The notes: generated by a model not told the origin, from the letters alone. DNA of 64,000 nt from Paenibacillus sp. R14(2021) (GCF_019431355.1 NZ_CP080269.1:620001-684000); one strand, 5' to 3'; shown: positions 51,748 to 62,854, counted from the first letter of the stretch. Numbers and translations are program-made.

Positions 51748-53541
51748 ATGAAAATTCGGACGAAACTGATCCTGACCAATCTGTTTATCATGCTGTTCCT
51801 GCTCAGCTCGCTCACGTATCTGCTGACGAAGCGGAGCAGCGACCTTGTGTACGGGCATGTCGTGCAGAACGCTTCGCTGTCGCTGTCGCAAATCAGCCAG
51901 AATCTCGATAACAAGCTTGCGTCCTATGAGGACGTTGCGAATACGCTGTTTCTTAACCCGTCGCTCAGCCTTATCCTCGATCAGCGCTATGCCGACCAGC
52001 TTGAAGCGTACGAAGTGTATTCGCAGCAGTTCAAGCCATTTCTGTCAGCGATCCAATCGACCCGGGATGTGCTGAATATCGACGTCTATACCGACAACCC
52101 GACGTTCTACTTCTCGAACGTCCAACTGATCGACAGCGATGTCAGAGCCAGCGACTGGTACAAGGAATTAATGGGCAATCACACGGGCGGTTACTGGACC
52201 CCTCCCTACCTGACGTTCGCGAAGAAGGAATCTGTGATCAGCTTCCGCAAGCGGTTGAACAACGTCAATCGCGATTCGGCGAGCGTCGTCTCCCTTGAGG
52301 TCCGGCTGAAGAACCTGGCACAGCTCGTCGAGCAGGAGAGCCGCAATAAGCGCGTCATCTTTGCACTACCTGACGGCACGGTGTTGATCGACAGCGGGAG
52401 CGCGGATCATATTGACCGGCTTGAGCAGCTTCCGTTCGGCGGCCGGATCCTTCGTGGCCAGGCGGGCAGCTTTCATGCTGAGATCGGCAAGGCGTCCTAC
52501 CAGATCCTTTATCAAACGCTCGACTCGCGCAATATCGTCAAGGATATGAAGGTCATGACGTTCGTGCCGACGACGGAGCTGACGCCGGAGCTGGACCGGC
52601 TGCGCTCTGCCGCGATTTTGCTGTTCGCTATCGCGTTCCTGTTGTCCGCACTGCTTATCTCCGCGATGTCGGTCGGACTGACCCGCCGGTTGTCCGAGCT
52701 GGCGGTCAAGATGAAACGGCTTAACAAGGACAATTTCGACAGCTATGTCGGCGTTAAGGGAAACGACGAGGTGGCTCAGCTCGGTGAAATGTTCAATCTG
52801 ATGGTGCGGCGTCTGCGGGAGCTCATCAGTGAAGTGTACCAATCCGAGATCGACCGGCAAGAGAATGCGCTGCGCACGAAGGAAGTCGAGCTGTACGCGC
52901 TGCAGACGCAGATTAATCCGCATTTTCTGTTCAACACGCTTAATATGATTCGCGGCAAGCTGCTCATCGCAGGCGACCGAGAGAACGCCAAGGTGATCGG
53001 CTTGCTGGCTAAGTCGTTCCGTATGATGCTGAAGAAGGGCGGACAGACGATCCGCCTCGCCGAAGAGCTGGAATTCATCGACAGCTACCTGCAAATCCAG
53101 CGGTACCGCTTCGGAGACAAATTCAACTATACCATCGACGTCAATGGCGACGATCTTGACGTCAGCGTGCCGAAGCTGTGCATTCAGCCGCTCGTGGAGA
53201 ATGCGGTGACGCACGGCGTGGAGCTGAGTCCTGACCCTTCGGAGATTCGGATTACGGGCAGGCGGGAGAACGGCAAGCTGCTGCTTACGGTCCAGGACAA
53301 CGGCGGAGGCATTGAATTGGAGCGGCTGTCGGAAATTCGAAGGCGGCTGGACGAAGGCGGGTTGACCGGGGACGCGCACATCGGCCTGCCTAACGTGCAG
53401 CGCCGGCTGCGCAACCTCTACGGCGACGAATTCGGTCTTCGCCTCTCAAGCGAAGCAGGTGCTTGGACTGAAGTGACGATGACGATTCCAACGGAGCAAC
53501 GGGAGGTCGAAGGTGATGTACGACGTATTAATCGTGGATGA
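51748..53541 (+). CDS. YesM-family sensor histidine kinase
   Basis: This is a membrane sensor kinase of 597 residues. Helix 1 is at about 7-27, a large extracellular sensor domain at about 30-288, helix 2 at about 288-310, a HAMP segment to about 360, and the kinase domain with QTQINPHFLFNTLN (phospho-acceptor His392), CIQPLVENAVTHG and the glycine box DNGGGIE. The extracellular part probably senses sugars or the state of the importer. Its 3' end overlaps the regulator gene by 26 bp. GGAGGGACGGC lies before the ATG. Confidence 0.93.
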   Translation: MKIRTKLILTNLFIMLFLLSSLTYLLTKRSSDLVYGHVVQNASLSLSQISQNLDNKLASYEDVANTLFLNPSLSLILDQRYADQLEAYEVYSQQFKPFLSAIQSTRDVLNIDVYTDNPTFYFSNVQLIDSDVRASDWYKELMGNHTGGYWTPPYLTFAKKESVISFRKRLNNVNRDSASVVSLEVRLKNLAQLVEQESRNKRVIFALPDGTVLIDSGSADHIDRLEQLPFGGRILRGQAGSFHAEIGKASYQILYQTLDSRNIVKDMKVMTFVPTTELTPELDRLRSAAILLFAIAFLLSALLISAMSVGLTRRLSELAVKMKRLNKDNFDSYVGVKGNDEVAQLGEMFNLMVRRLRELISEVYQSEIDRQENALRTKEVELYALQTQINPHFLFNTLNMIRGKLLIAGDRENAKVIGLLAKSFRMMLKKGGQTIRLAEELEFIDSYLQIQRYRFGDKFNYTIDVNGDDLDVSVPKLCIQPLVENAVTHGVELSPDPSEIRITGRRENGKLLLTVQDNGGGIELERLSEIRRRLDEGGLTGDAHIGLPNVQRRLRNLYGDEFGLRLSSEAGAWTEVTMTIPTEQREVEGDVRRINRG

Positions 53542-55081
53542 CGAGCCGATCGCCAGGCAATCATTGCGCTATCTGGCCGATTGGGAGCGCCTCGGCTTCA
53601 AGGTCCGTGCCGAGGCGGAGGACGGCCTGCAGGCATTGACCCTCTTGAAGGAATGCCGTTTCGCCCTCGTGCTGACGGACATCCGCATGCCGACGATGAA
53701 CGGGCTTGAGCTGATTGCCGCACTGCGCGAGTTTTCCGATGCGCAGGTCGTCATTATGAGCGGGTACGACGACTTCGAATATGCGCGCGAAGGGCTGAAG
53801 CTCGGCGTCAAGGATTATTTGCTGAAGCCGGTCGACGAGGATGAGCTTGAGCAGCTGCTTGAGAGGCTCGCGGCGGAGCTGAACGAGCGGCAGCTGCTGG
53901 AACGGCGCGAGCGCCTCGGCATCACAGCCGGCAGAGATCGCCTGCTGCGCCGAATCGCTCACGGTACGGTTGCGGCCGCCGAGATTCGCGATCACATGCG
54001 GCTGCTCGGCATGCAGCCGCATGCACAGAGGTACGCATGCCTGCTGGCCGAGTTCGATTTCATGGCTGGCGGCGACGTGACCGACCGAGAAGCGGAGCTA
54101 AAGCGCTTCGCCTTGCGCAACATCGCGGAGGAGCTATGCTTGGACCGGGGATATGTGTTCGAAGATGCGGAGGATCGGCTCGGGCTGCTGCTCGGCGGTG
54201 CCGCAGAGGAGACGTCGCCGCAAGCGCTGCGGGCATTCGCCGAGCGGCTTTGCGCATCGGCGGCAAACTTCGCCAAGGAGACGGTAACTGTCGGCCTTGG
54301 CCGCGGCGTTGGCGATGTCGGCGAGCTGAAGCAATCGTGGACGGAGGCGGAGGCGGCACTGGACGGCAAGTTTCTGTCCGGACCAGGCGCCGTGCTGGAG
54401 GCGCGCGGCAAGCCGTTCGGTGACGACGAGCAGACTTCGCTGCGGGGGCTGGAAGCGGACGTCTTGGACGCCGTTCGCCATTTCCGCCGAGCCGACGCGC
54501 AGCAGGCGGTCGGCCGTCTATGGGACGGCTTCCGGACGGAGCGGATACCGGAGCACCGTGCGAAGCTCGCCGTGCTGGAGCTGTTGATTCAGCTGTATCG
54601 AATCGTCAAGGAGCAGGGGGCTGGACACGAGCGGCTGTTCGATGCATCGCTAGGCGAATATGAGCGCGTGATGCGGAGCCGCACGATCGATGACCTTCGG
54701 GCGTTCGCCGAGGCGAAGATCAACGGCGTGCTGGACGCATTACTTCGCATGAAGGAGCTGCGGCCGAACAAAATCGTCGAGGACGTCAGACGGATCGTAC
54801 AGGCGAGGTACGCGGAGAACGTCAGCCTCCGCAGCGTCGCCCAGGAAATCTATATGAACCCGAATTATATCGGCAAGCTGTTTAAAGCGCATACGGACAT
54901 GACGTTTAACGATTACGTGCTGCAGGTCCGGATGGAGAAAGCCAAGGATCTGCTGCTGCAGACCGACAAGAAAGTATACGAAATCGCGCACGAGGTCGGC
55001 TTCGGCGAGCTGGACTGGTTTTATAAGCGGTTTAAGACGTATGCGGGAGTCAGCGCAGGGGATTTTCGGGGCGCTCGCTGA
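53516..55081 (+). CDS. YesN-family response regulator with AraC domain
   Basis: The protein has 521 residues. The receiver domain at 1-120 has DDE at the start and the phospho-acceptor Asp55 in LVLTDIRMP. A long middle part (about 130-400) is of unknown fold. The C-terminal AraC helix-turn-helix is SLRSVAQEIYMNPNYIGKLF and KVYEIAHEVGFGELDWFYKR. It pairs with the kinase gene it overlaps. GGGAGG at 53501-53506 fits ATG 53516; a GTG codon lies just before it. It probably activates the importer and glycosidase genes. Confidence 0.93.
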   Translation: MYDVLIVDDEPIARQSLRYLADWERLGFKVRAEAEDGLQALTLLKECRFALVLTDIRMPTMNGLELIAALREFSDAQVVIMSGYDDFEYAREGLKLGVKDYLLKPVDEDELEQLLERLAAELNERQLLERRERLGITAGRDRLLRRIAHGTVAAAEIRDHMRLLGMQPHAQRYACLLAEFDFMAGGDVTDREAELKRFALRNIAEELCLDRGYVFEDAEDRLGLLLGGAAEETSPQALRAFAERLCASAANFAKETVTVGLGRGVGDVGELKQSWTEAEAALDGKFLSGPGAVLEARGKPFGDDEQTSLRGLEADVLDAVRHFRRADAQQAVGRLWDGFRTERIPEHRAKLAVLELLIQLYRIVKEQGAGHERLFDASLGEYERVMRSRTIDDLRAFAEAKINGVLDALLRMKELRPNKIVEDVRRIVQARYAENVSLRSVAQEIYMNPNYIGKLFKAHTDMTFNDYVLQVRMEKAKDLLLQTDKKVYEIAHEVGFGELDWFYKRFKTYAGVSAGDFRGAR

Positions 55082-55170
55082 CTGGTCGCCGACGAACGGA
55101 TTTCCGCGGCGCGGCGATTGCCTGCGGAAGGCAAGGGAAACGAATAGGAACGAGACGGAGGAGATGCAGG

Positions 55171-56659
55171 ATGGATCCAATGCCGCACTTGAAGCGGGAG
55201 AACGGCATCACGACGCTTATCGTTGACGGGCAGCCATTCACCGTGCTGGGCGGAGAAATTCATAATTCCAGTTCGTCCAGTCTGGCTTACATGGACGAGA
55301 AGGTTTGGCCGTATTTGCGAGGACTGCATCTGAACACGGTGATCGTCCCCGTGTTCTGGGAGTTGGCTGAGCCTGTGGAGGACATGTTCGACTTCGAGCT
55401 CGTGGACGGCATCGTCCAGAGGGCGCGGGAAGAAGGACTGCGGCTCGTGCTGCTCTGGTTCGGCCTGTGGAAGAACGGGCTGTCGAGCTACGCGCCTGCA
55501 TGGGTAAAGCGGGATTACGACACCTATTTCCGTGCGCGGTATCCGGACGGGGCGGCTTCGGAGACGATCTCGCCGCTTTGCGATGCGGCGGTGCAGGCGG
55601 ACGCACGGGCGTTCGGGCGGTTCATGAAGCATCTAGGTGAAATCGATGGGGATCGCCGCACCGTGATCATGATACAGGTCGAGAACGAGGTCGGCTTCCT
55701 AGGCGCGGAGCGTGATTACAGCGAACCGGCGAACGAGCGGTTCGAGGGGCAGGTGCCGGCCGAAATCGCGCAAGCATTCGGAACGGCTGGCACCTGGCGC
55801 GAGGCATTCGGCGAGCAGGCCGGGGAAACGTTCATGGCTTATCATTACGCCCGTGCTGTGGAGGCGATTGCTTCCGCGGGAAGCCAGGCGTATCCGCTGC
55901 CGATGATCGTCAACGCCTGGCTCGACCAATACCCGAACCGGCCTGGCGCTTATCCGAGCGGCGGACCTAGCGCTAAAATGATCGGCGTGTGGCGCATCGG
56001 CGCGCCGTCGATCGCGGTCTATGCGCCGGACATCTACCTGCCGAATTTCCGGGAAATATGCGAGACGTACGCGCGGGACGGCAATCCGCTTTTCATTCCG
56101 GAAGCGCGCCGCGACACGGTGTCGGCCGCTAACGTCTTCTGCGCGATCGGCAGCTTCGATGCGATTGGCTTCTCGCCGTTTGGCATCGAGGATTTTCTGG
56201 CCGGAGACGTGGACGAAGCGGACGCCTCGCTGCTCTCGACGCTGAATATCGAGCAGTCGGGCTTCGTGCTCAATGGCACGGGGCCGTATTTGGCCCGCAG
56301 CTACGCGCTGCTCGGAAGCATGCTCCCCGTCATTCATCGATACCGCGGCACGGGCGCCATGACCGGCTTCGTGCAGCAGCGGGACAAAGGCTGTATGCTC
56401 TCCTTCGCCGGCTGCGGGCGGCCTCATCATCCAGCTGGGAGCCCATGAATTTTATTTGGCGGGTTTTGGCTATTCGGCAGTATTTTTGCCTAAGCGGGGC
56501 GAACGGGGCAAGGTCGGCGTCGTCCGAATCGAGGAGGGAGGTTTTGATGGAGAAACATGGCGCAGGCGGCGCGTGCTGAACGGAGATGAAGGGGCGTACG
56601 GCGTCTATTTACGTGCCGATCCCGAGGTGCTGCGCGTCGAAATCTATCGGTATGTCTAA
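55171..56659 (+). pseudogene. Beta-galactosidase-like glycosidase with DUF5597-type end, frameshifted
   Basis: The start ATG 55171 follows GGAGGAG. The first 413 codons encode a GH35/GH42-like barrel: FTVLGGEIHNSSSSSLAYMD, WPYLRGLHLNTVIVPVFWEL, and MIQVENEVGF with a likely catalytic Glu. Around 56412-56420 the frame slips by one base. The original frame stops at 56446-56448, while the next frame reads GGLIIQLGAHEFYLAGFGYS and on to VEIYRYV, stopping at 56657-56659, as expected for the DUF5597 C-terminal domain. A single extra base in GCGGGCGG explains it. It may be a true mutation or a sequencing error. No signal peptide is seen, so it would act on imported oligosaccharides. Confidence 0.8.
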
Positions 56660-56683
56660 GCACAATTAATTTCATGCGTATTT

Positions 56684-56716
56684 AAAAGATGGCTCTTATA
56701 CCAGCCATCTTTTTTC
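56684..56716. terminator. Bidirectional terminator
   Basis: AAAAGATGGCT pairs perfectly with AGCCATCTTTT around an 8-nt loop. T-runs lie on both strands, between the convergent glycosidase and AraC genes. Confidence 0.9.
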
Positions 56717-56771
56717 ATTGAAGCCGGCACCGTCGTACGCTGTTTGTTTGATGAGAAGCATCCTCTGCGGG

Positions 56772-57689
56772 TTACGCCCGAACGCTTTGCTCGAATTTTG
56801 CCCGTAAGCGGTTGATGTCTTCTCTTGGCGGAAACCCGAACATCCGGGAATATTCGCGGCTGAACTGCGATGCGCTTTCATAGCCGATCCTGAAAGCCAC
56901 GTCAGCTGCATCCGCGGACTCGGATAATAAGAGATGCCGCGCTTCCTGCAGGCGCAGCCGTTTTTGAAATTGGATGGGACTCATCGCGGTCACTTCTTTA
57001 AAGTGCCGGTGGAACGAGGAAATACTCATGCTTGCAGTCTCTGCAAGCTCTTCGATTCGCATCGACTTATCGAAGTTGGCCATAATGAATTCGATTGCGT
57101 CCCTAATGCGATAGGTACTGCTTCCTTCTATTGCGATTTGGGCCAGCGCCGCGCCAAACTGCCCTTGCAGCAGTAAATATAAGATTTCCTTCGTGTAAAT
57201 GGGAGCCAGGTACGCAATGTTTTGCGGCTGTTCCACCAATCGGACCAATCGCAGTAGCGCATCTAGGAGCGCGGACTCGGTTTGGCCGACGAAAATCGCA
57301 AGGGCCATGTTTTCTTGCCGAGCGAATTGAATGTCGGCGTCTTTCAATACCGCTAAAATTTGATGCTCCGACATCTCTAATCTCAAACTCAAATACGGCT
57401 CATCGAAGGAAGCTTGGATGATCTGACCGACTACCGGCAAATTCATAGATGTAATTAAATTGTCTGCAGGACCGTATTCGAATCGTTCTTGTGCCAGCAT
57501 AATCTCTTTAGAGCCTTGGGCAATAAAGCAGAAGGCAGGTTTGTACACGCTATGGACAGGCTCGGTTTCGTTAGAGCGGCGAATAAAATATAATGAAGGA
57601 ATCGCGGTTTCGAAAACCCCGTCCCGACCAGAATGTTTCTCGATGAGAGCGGCGAGTTCAATCCGCTGTTGTTCAGTTGGACTAGTCAT
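56772..57689 (-). CDS. AraC-family transcriptional regulator
   Basis: The protein has 305 residues. The N-terminal AraC_N-type sensor (about 15-170) contains TAIPSLYFIRRSNETEPVHS and VYKPAFCFIAQGSKEI. The C-terminal double helix-turn-helix is SMRIEELAETASMSISSFHRHFKEVTAMSPIQFQ and VAFRIGYESASQFSREYSRMFGFPPRED. A frame 20 codons longer exists, but GGAGGGAGTC before ATG 57689 decides. It is divergent from the aldo/keto reductase gene and probably controls it; such pairs are common. Confidence 0.9.
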   Translation of the reverse strand: MTSPTEQQRIELAALIEKHSGRDGVFETAIPSLYFIRRSNETEPVHSVYKPAFCFIAQGSKEIMLAQERFEYGPADNLITSMNLPVVGQIIQASFDEPYLSLRLEMSEHQILAVLKDADIQFARQENMALAIFVGQTESALLDALLRLVRLVEQPQNIAYLAPIYTKEILYLLLQGQFGAALAQIAIEGSSTYRIRDAIEFIMANFDKSMRIEELAETASMSISSFHRHFKEVTAMSPIQFQKRLRLQEARHLLLSESADAADVAFRIGYESASQFSREYSRMFGFPPREDINRLRAKFEQSVRA

Positions 57690-57892
57690 TTGACTCCCTC
57701 CGTCTCCGTTCTTCTTTGATCGTTCTATTATAAGGCAACTTATGTTCATACGTAAGTGGCAGCGAGAGGATTAGGCAATGATTTGCAACGATAGGGATAA
57801 CGGCCGCCTGTTCCATTGCTGCATAATAAAGAGGCTTTGATTGGCCGGATGAGATGAGAAGAAGATCAAATCACTAAGTTGGAGGATGTTAG

Positions 57893-58744
<852 letters not shown>

Positions 58745-58826
58745 TGTTCTAAGAGACGAATGAGGCAGATAGGTTATAACCATTAGCAAGCGGTATGTTA
58801 AATTAATGGCAAAGGGGTATTGCTAA

Positions 58827-59807
58827 ATGAACTACGTAAAACTTGGAAATACCGGATTGGACGTATCACGGCTTTGTCTTGGATGTATGGGCTTTGGCGA
58901 TGCTGCGCTCTGGACTCACCCGTGGGTACAAAATGAGGAGCAAAGTCGTCAGGTGATTAAGAAGGCACTCGATCTTGGGATCAATTTCTTCGATACGGCA
59001 AACGTATATTCGGCTGGAACAAGCGAGGAATATGTTGGACGCGCTCTGAAGGATTACGCGAATCGAGATGAAATTGTCATCGCGACAAAGGTGCATTTCC
59101 GTATGCACGAAGGTCCAAACGGAGCAGGGCTTTCCCGCAAGGCGATTATGAGCGAAATAGATAAGAGCTTGAAGCGACTTGGGACCGACTATGTGGATTT
59201 GTATCAAATTCACCGCTGGGATTATCATACGCCAATCGAAGAAACGATGGAGGCGCTTCATGATGTCGTGCGAGCGGGAAAGGCTAGATATATTGGCGCT
59301 TCCGCTATGTTCGCCTGGCAGTTCCAAAAGGCGCTGTATGTTGCTGAACGCCACGGATGGACGCGGTTTGTGTCGATGCAAAATCATTATAACCTTATCT
59401 ATCGGGAAGAGGAGCGCGAAATGATGCAGCTCTGCAAGGCGGAAGGAGTCGGCGTTATTCCATATAGCCCGCTTGCCTCTGGCCGCTTGACGCGTGATTG
59501 GACAGAGACAACGCACCGTTCTGAAACGGATAAGGTACAGAAGTTGAAATACGATGCATTTGCGGAGGCGGATCGTGCGATCGTGGAGCAGGTTGCGTTG
59601 ATTGCAGAGCAGCGCGGTGTCTCCCGTGCGCAAGTCGCGCTTGCCTGGATGCTGCAGAAGGCACCTGTTACCGCACCGATCATCGGCGCCACGAAGGAAT
59701 CACATCTCGAGAGCGCGGTCACCGCGCTGGAGGTCAAGCTAACCCCGGATGAGATTGCATCGTTAGAGGAGCCGTATGTGCCCCATGCCGTAGTAGGCGC
59801 GCTCTAA
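58827..59807 (+). CDS. Aldo/keto reductase (YajO/AKR-like)
   Basis: The protein has 326 residues and a different AKR subgroup from its neighbour. Family marks are VKLGNTGLDVSRLCLGCMGF, FFDTANVYSAGTSEEYVG with the Asp/Tyr pair, IATKVHF with the Lys and LYQIHRWD with the His. The C-terminus has ALAWMLQKAPVTAPIIGATK. It lies 82 nt downstream of the first reductase in the same direction behind AAAGGGG. The two are not recent copies of each other. Confidence 0.92.
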   Translation: MNYVKLGNTGLDVSRLCLGCMGFGDAALWTHPWVQNEEQSRQVIKKALDLGINFFDTANVYSAGTSEEYVGRALKDYANRDEIVIATKVHFRMHEGPNGAGLSRKAIMSEIDKSLKRLGTDYVDLYQIHRWDYHTPIEETMEALHDVVRAGKARYIGASAMFAWQFQKALYVAERHGWTRFVSMQNHYNLIYREEEREMMQLCKAEGVGVIPYSPLASGRLTRDWTETTHRSETDKVQKLKYDAFAEADRAIVEQVALIAEQRGVSRAQVALAWMLQKAPVTAPIIGATKESHLESAVTALEVKLTPDEIASLEEPYVPHAVVGAL

Positions 59808-59927
59808 ACATCCTTCTGCACATTTGAAGTAAGTGTTTCCTCGATGCTTCAATCAAAAATATTCGGATGCTTTTTCTAATAGAGTTATATCATTGATAGT
59901 AGAAACCAGCGGTGGTAGTATGAAATT

Positions 59928-62072
59928 ATGTATACGTCCATTATGGTAACCAAGTTATATATTCCCGCGCCTCGGCCGAAAGCGGTTCTCCGCCGGCGGT
60001 TGACCGAAAGGCTGAGCGATGGTTTTCACCGCAAATTGACTCTTATATCGGCACCCGCGGGCTATGGCAAAACGACTTTAATTTGTGAATGGCTCGCGGA
60101 ATGCGGCCGGCCGGCTGCATGGCTGTCGCTCGACAAAGGGGACAACGAGCTTACGCGCTTTTTAACCTGTATAATCTCCTCTCTACGAATGCTTGCGGAG
60201 AATATAGGGGAAGGCGTTCTTGCTGTGCTTCAATCTCCTCAACTACCGCCGATCGAGTCAATCCTGACGGCTCTTCTTAATGAAATCGCAGTCATTCCGG
60301 CTCCTTTCATACTCGTTCTTGACGACTATGACGCGGTAAATTCGGAATCGATCGACGATGCCGTGTCCTTCCTGCTTGACCATCTCCCCACGCATATGCA
60401 CCTTGTCATGATAACCTGCGAAACTCCGCGAATTCCGCTCGCCCGATTGCGGGCTCGGGACCAATTGACTGAATTGCGCGTTGCCGACATGAAATTTACG
60501 CTCTCCGAAGCCGAAGTTTTTCTAAACCAGGCAATGGGACTTAACCTAAGCATGGATCATATAGCCGCCTTGGAATCACGCACCGAAGGCTGGGTTGCAG
60601 GTCTGCAATTGGCTGCGCTCTCCATACAAGGAGATTATGGCGCCGATCAGCTCATTCAGTCTTTCACCGGCAGCCATCATTTCGTGCTGGATTATCTGGT
60701 AGAGGAAGTCCTGCAACGGCAACCGGAAGCCGTACAGACCTTTTTGCTGCGGACCTCGATCTTGGACCGTCTATGCGGATCTCTTTGCGATGACGTAATG
60801 CTTGATCCCGCGGTATCCGGTATGGAATTCTTAATCGACCTTGATCGCAAGAACTTGTTCGTCGTTCCCTTGGATCATGAACGATGTTGGTATCGTTATC
60901 ACCATTTGTTTGCCGATTTACTCCGCAGACGGCTGCAGGAAAGTCTCGACGGGAGCAATATCGCGAAATTGCATGAACGAGCAAGTGTCTGGTATGAAGA
61001 CAACGGCTTCGAGATCGAAGCGTTTCATCATGCCGTGGAATCCCAAGACATCGAGCGCGCTGGACGTCTGCTAGAAGGCGAAGGGGCGCCGCTTCATCTT
61101 CGCGGGGCTGCAGGCCTTTCGCTGAACTGGTTGGAGTCGTTGCCTGCCGCGGAACTAGACGCCAGACCCGCATTGTGGGTGATCTATGGTTCAGCACTGC
61201 TGATTGCGGGCAAACCGACTCGCGTCGAGCACAAGCTGCGAGCTGCAGAAGCTGCCCTAGAAGGCGTGGAGCAGGACGCCGCTATCAGAGACCTGACCGG
61301 GCTGATTGCCGCAACTCGGGCTACATTGGCATTGCTTATGATGGCTGGAAACCCTGATCGTCCCGATCGGAATTTACAGGCAGCCGAAACGTTCATGCAG
61401 AACTCGGAGTCCGAAGACAAGACCGATGGACTTGTCGAAGTAATTGCTCATGGAAGGGATGCTGGGATCGGGGCAAAACACGAGATAGAAACCGTTATTG
61501 AACAGTCACGTCGTGCGCTCGAGTATCTGCGCCCAGATAATCTCCCTGTTCGGACGGCAGCCGCTTGGATGCTGGGCGTCGCCTGCCAGAGGCGGGGAGA
61601 CCGTTCAGGAGCTCATGAGGCCTTTAACGAAGTTATAACGAATAGTCAAACGATGGGTCATAAGCTGATGGCTGTAGTGGCCAATATCGGACTAGGTCAA
61701 CTACAGGAAGCGGAAAATCGGCCTGATTTGGCGGTAAAAAGTTACCAAGAGGCACTGCTGCTGGCCGGAGACATGCCGCTGCCGACTCTCCGTGAAGCCG
61801 AGCTTGGTCTGGAACGTATGTGCAAGGTCCTGGAACACGGAAATAAGGGCAACCTATTTGAGCCGCTCAGCCAACGGGAAATCGAAGTGCTCGAGCTTAT
61901 AGCCAAGGGACTCTCGAACCGGGAAATCGGAGAGAAACTCTTTTTGGCCTTAGACACGGTCAAAGGGCACAACCGCAGGATTTTCGAAAAACTTCAAGTG
62001 CATAGACGCACGGAAGCGATTGCCCGTGCCAGTGAGCTGAATTTGTTCGGGAACACCCGTAGACCACACTAA
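59928..62072 (+). CDS. LuxR-family regulator of MalT type, short form
   Basis: The protein has 714 residues. It opens VTKLYIPAPRPKAVLRRRL, then a STAND ATPase with Walker A LISAPAGYGKTT near residue 40, FILVLDDYD, and HLVMITCETPRIPLARLRAR. A TPR-like helical part follows at about 390-640, and a C-terminal LuxR helix-turn-helix LSQREIEVLELIAKGLSNRE near 646-665. Common relatives are about 850-900 residues long. Here the helical region passes almost directly from PLPTLREAELGLERM to the HTH, so about 150 residues are missing. No good ribosome site precedes ATG 59928. Its targets are unknown. Confidence 0.85.
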   Translation: MYTSIMVTKLYIPAPRPKAVLRRRLTERLSDGFHRKLTLISAPAGYGKTTLICEWLAECGRPAAWLSLDKGDNELTRFLTCIISSLRMLAENIGEGVLAVLQSPQLPPIESILTALLNEIAVIPAPFILVLDDYDAVNSESIDDAVSFLLDHLPTHMHLVMITCETPRIPLARLRARDQLTELRVADMKFTLSEAEVFLNQAMGLNLSMDHIAALESRTEGWVAGLQLAALSIQGDYGADQLIQSFTGSHHFVLDYLVEEVLQRQPEAVQTFLLRTSILDRLCGSLCDDVMLDPAVSGMEFLIDLDRKNLFVVPLDHERCWYRYHHLFADLLRRRLQESLDGSNIAKLHERASVWYEDNGFEIEAFHHAVESQDIERAGRLLEGEGAPLHLRGAAGLSLNWLESLPAAELDARPALWVIYGSALLIAGKPTRVEHKLRAAEAALEGVEQDAAIRDLTGLIAATRATLALLMMAGNPDRPDRNLQAAETFMQNSESEDKTDGLVEVIAHGRDAGIGAKHEIETVIEQSRRALEYLRPDNLPVRTAAAWMLGVACQRRGDRSGAHEAFNEVITNSQTMGHKLMAVVANIGLGQLQEAENRPDLAVKSYQEALLLAGDMPLPTLREAELGLERMCKVLEHGNKGNLFEPLSQREIEVLELIAKGLSNREIGEKLFLALDTVKGHNRRIFEKLQVHRRTEAIARASELNLFGNTRRPH

Positions 62073-62137
62073 AGTGTCTACAGACTCCAATCCTCTTCAA
62101 GCTATACTGCATATAAATTAGCCAAGAGGAGATAAAC

Positions 62138-62797
62138 ATGAAAAAGATTGCAAGAGTGACTGGAGCATTGTTTCTAGTGGCGACAGGTGCATACATGATA
62201 GGAAACGGGCTGCTGGATCCTATTCTGCATCGACCGGATGTTCTCGCAGGTTTGTATCCGGACCGAACAAACGTGATGGCTGGATTGTTTTTGGAGTTGA
62301 TAAACGCCTTGGCGGTTGTGGGGATTGCCATGCTTCTGTATCCCATTTTAAAGAAGTACAACGATGCGTTTGCGCTGGGGTACTTCGGTTCACGAATCAT
62401 CGAATCGGCGCTGCTCATCCTAAGTTTAATCGGTCCGCTTGTACTCATTGGTCTGAGCAAAAGTTACATTGGCGCAGGAGCTTCGAGTGGAACTTACTTT
62501 CAAACGATAGGAAATTTAGTGGTAGAAGCTCATTTTAAATGCTTTGAAATGGCCATGATCGTGCTGAGCTTGGGCAGCTTGTTGTTTTGTTATATCCTCT
62601 ATCGATCGAGGTTGGTTCCACGCTTCTTGTCCGTCATCGGTTTCATCGGCTATGCGGCATTGTTGGCAAGCAGTTGTCTGACGATCATCGGCCAAGATAT
62701 CGGACCCGTTCTCTATATTCCAGGAGCGATTTTCGAAATCGTTCTACCCATTTGGCTGATGGTTAAGGGATTTCATCTACGAACGGAGGAATCCTGA
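62138..62797 (+). CDS. DUF4386 membrane protein
   Basis: The protein has 219 residues and about six transmembrane helices. The opening ARVTGALFLVATGAYMIGNG and the later NALAVVGIAMLLYPILKKYN, FGSRIIESALLILSLI and PGAIFEIVLPIWLMVKGF follow the DUF4386 pattern. Function is unknown for the family. AAGAGGAG lies before the ATG. The regulator at 59928 is immediately upstream and might control it. Confidence 0.88.
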   Translation: MKKIARVTGALFLVATGAYMIGNGLLDPILHRPDVLAGLYPDRTNVMAGLFLELINALAVVGIAMLLYPILKKYNDAFALGYFGSRIIESALLILSLIGPLVLIGLSKSYIGAGASSGTYFQTIGNLVVEAHFKCFEMAMIVLSLGSLLFCYILYRSRLVPRFLSVIGFIGYAALLASSCLTIIGQDIGPVLYIPGAIFEIVLPIWLMVKGFHLRTEES

Positions 62798-62825
62798 TTC
62801 ATGATACGGATAAGGCTGTGGAGAG

Positions 62826-62854
62826 AACCGGCTGCGTGCGCGCAGCCGGTTTTT
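62826..62854. terminator. Terminator between convergent genes
   Basis: AACCGGCTGCG and CGCAGCCGGTT form a perfect 11-bp stem with a TGCG loop, then TTT. It ends the DUF4386 transcript. Confidence 0.8.
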
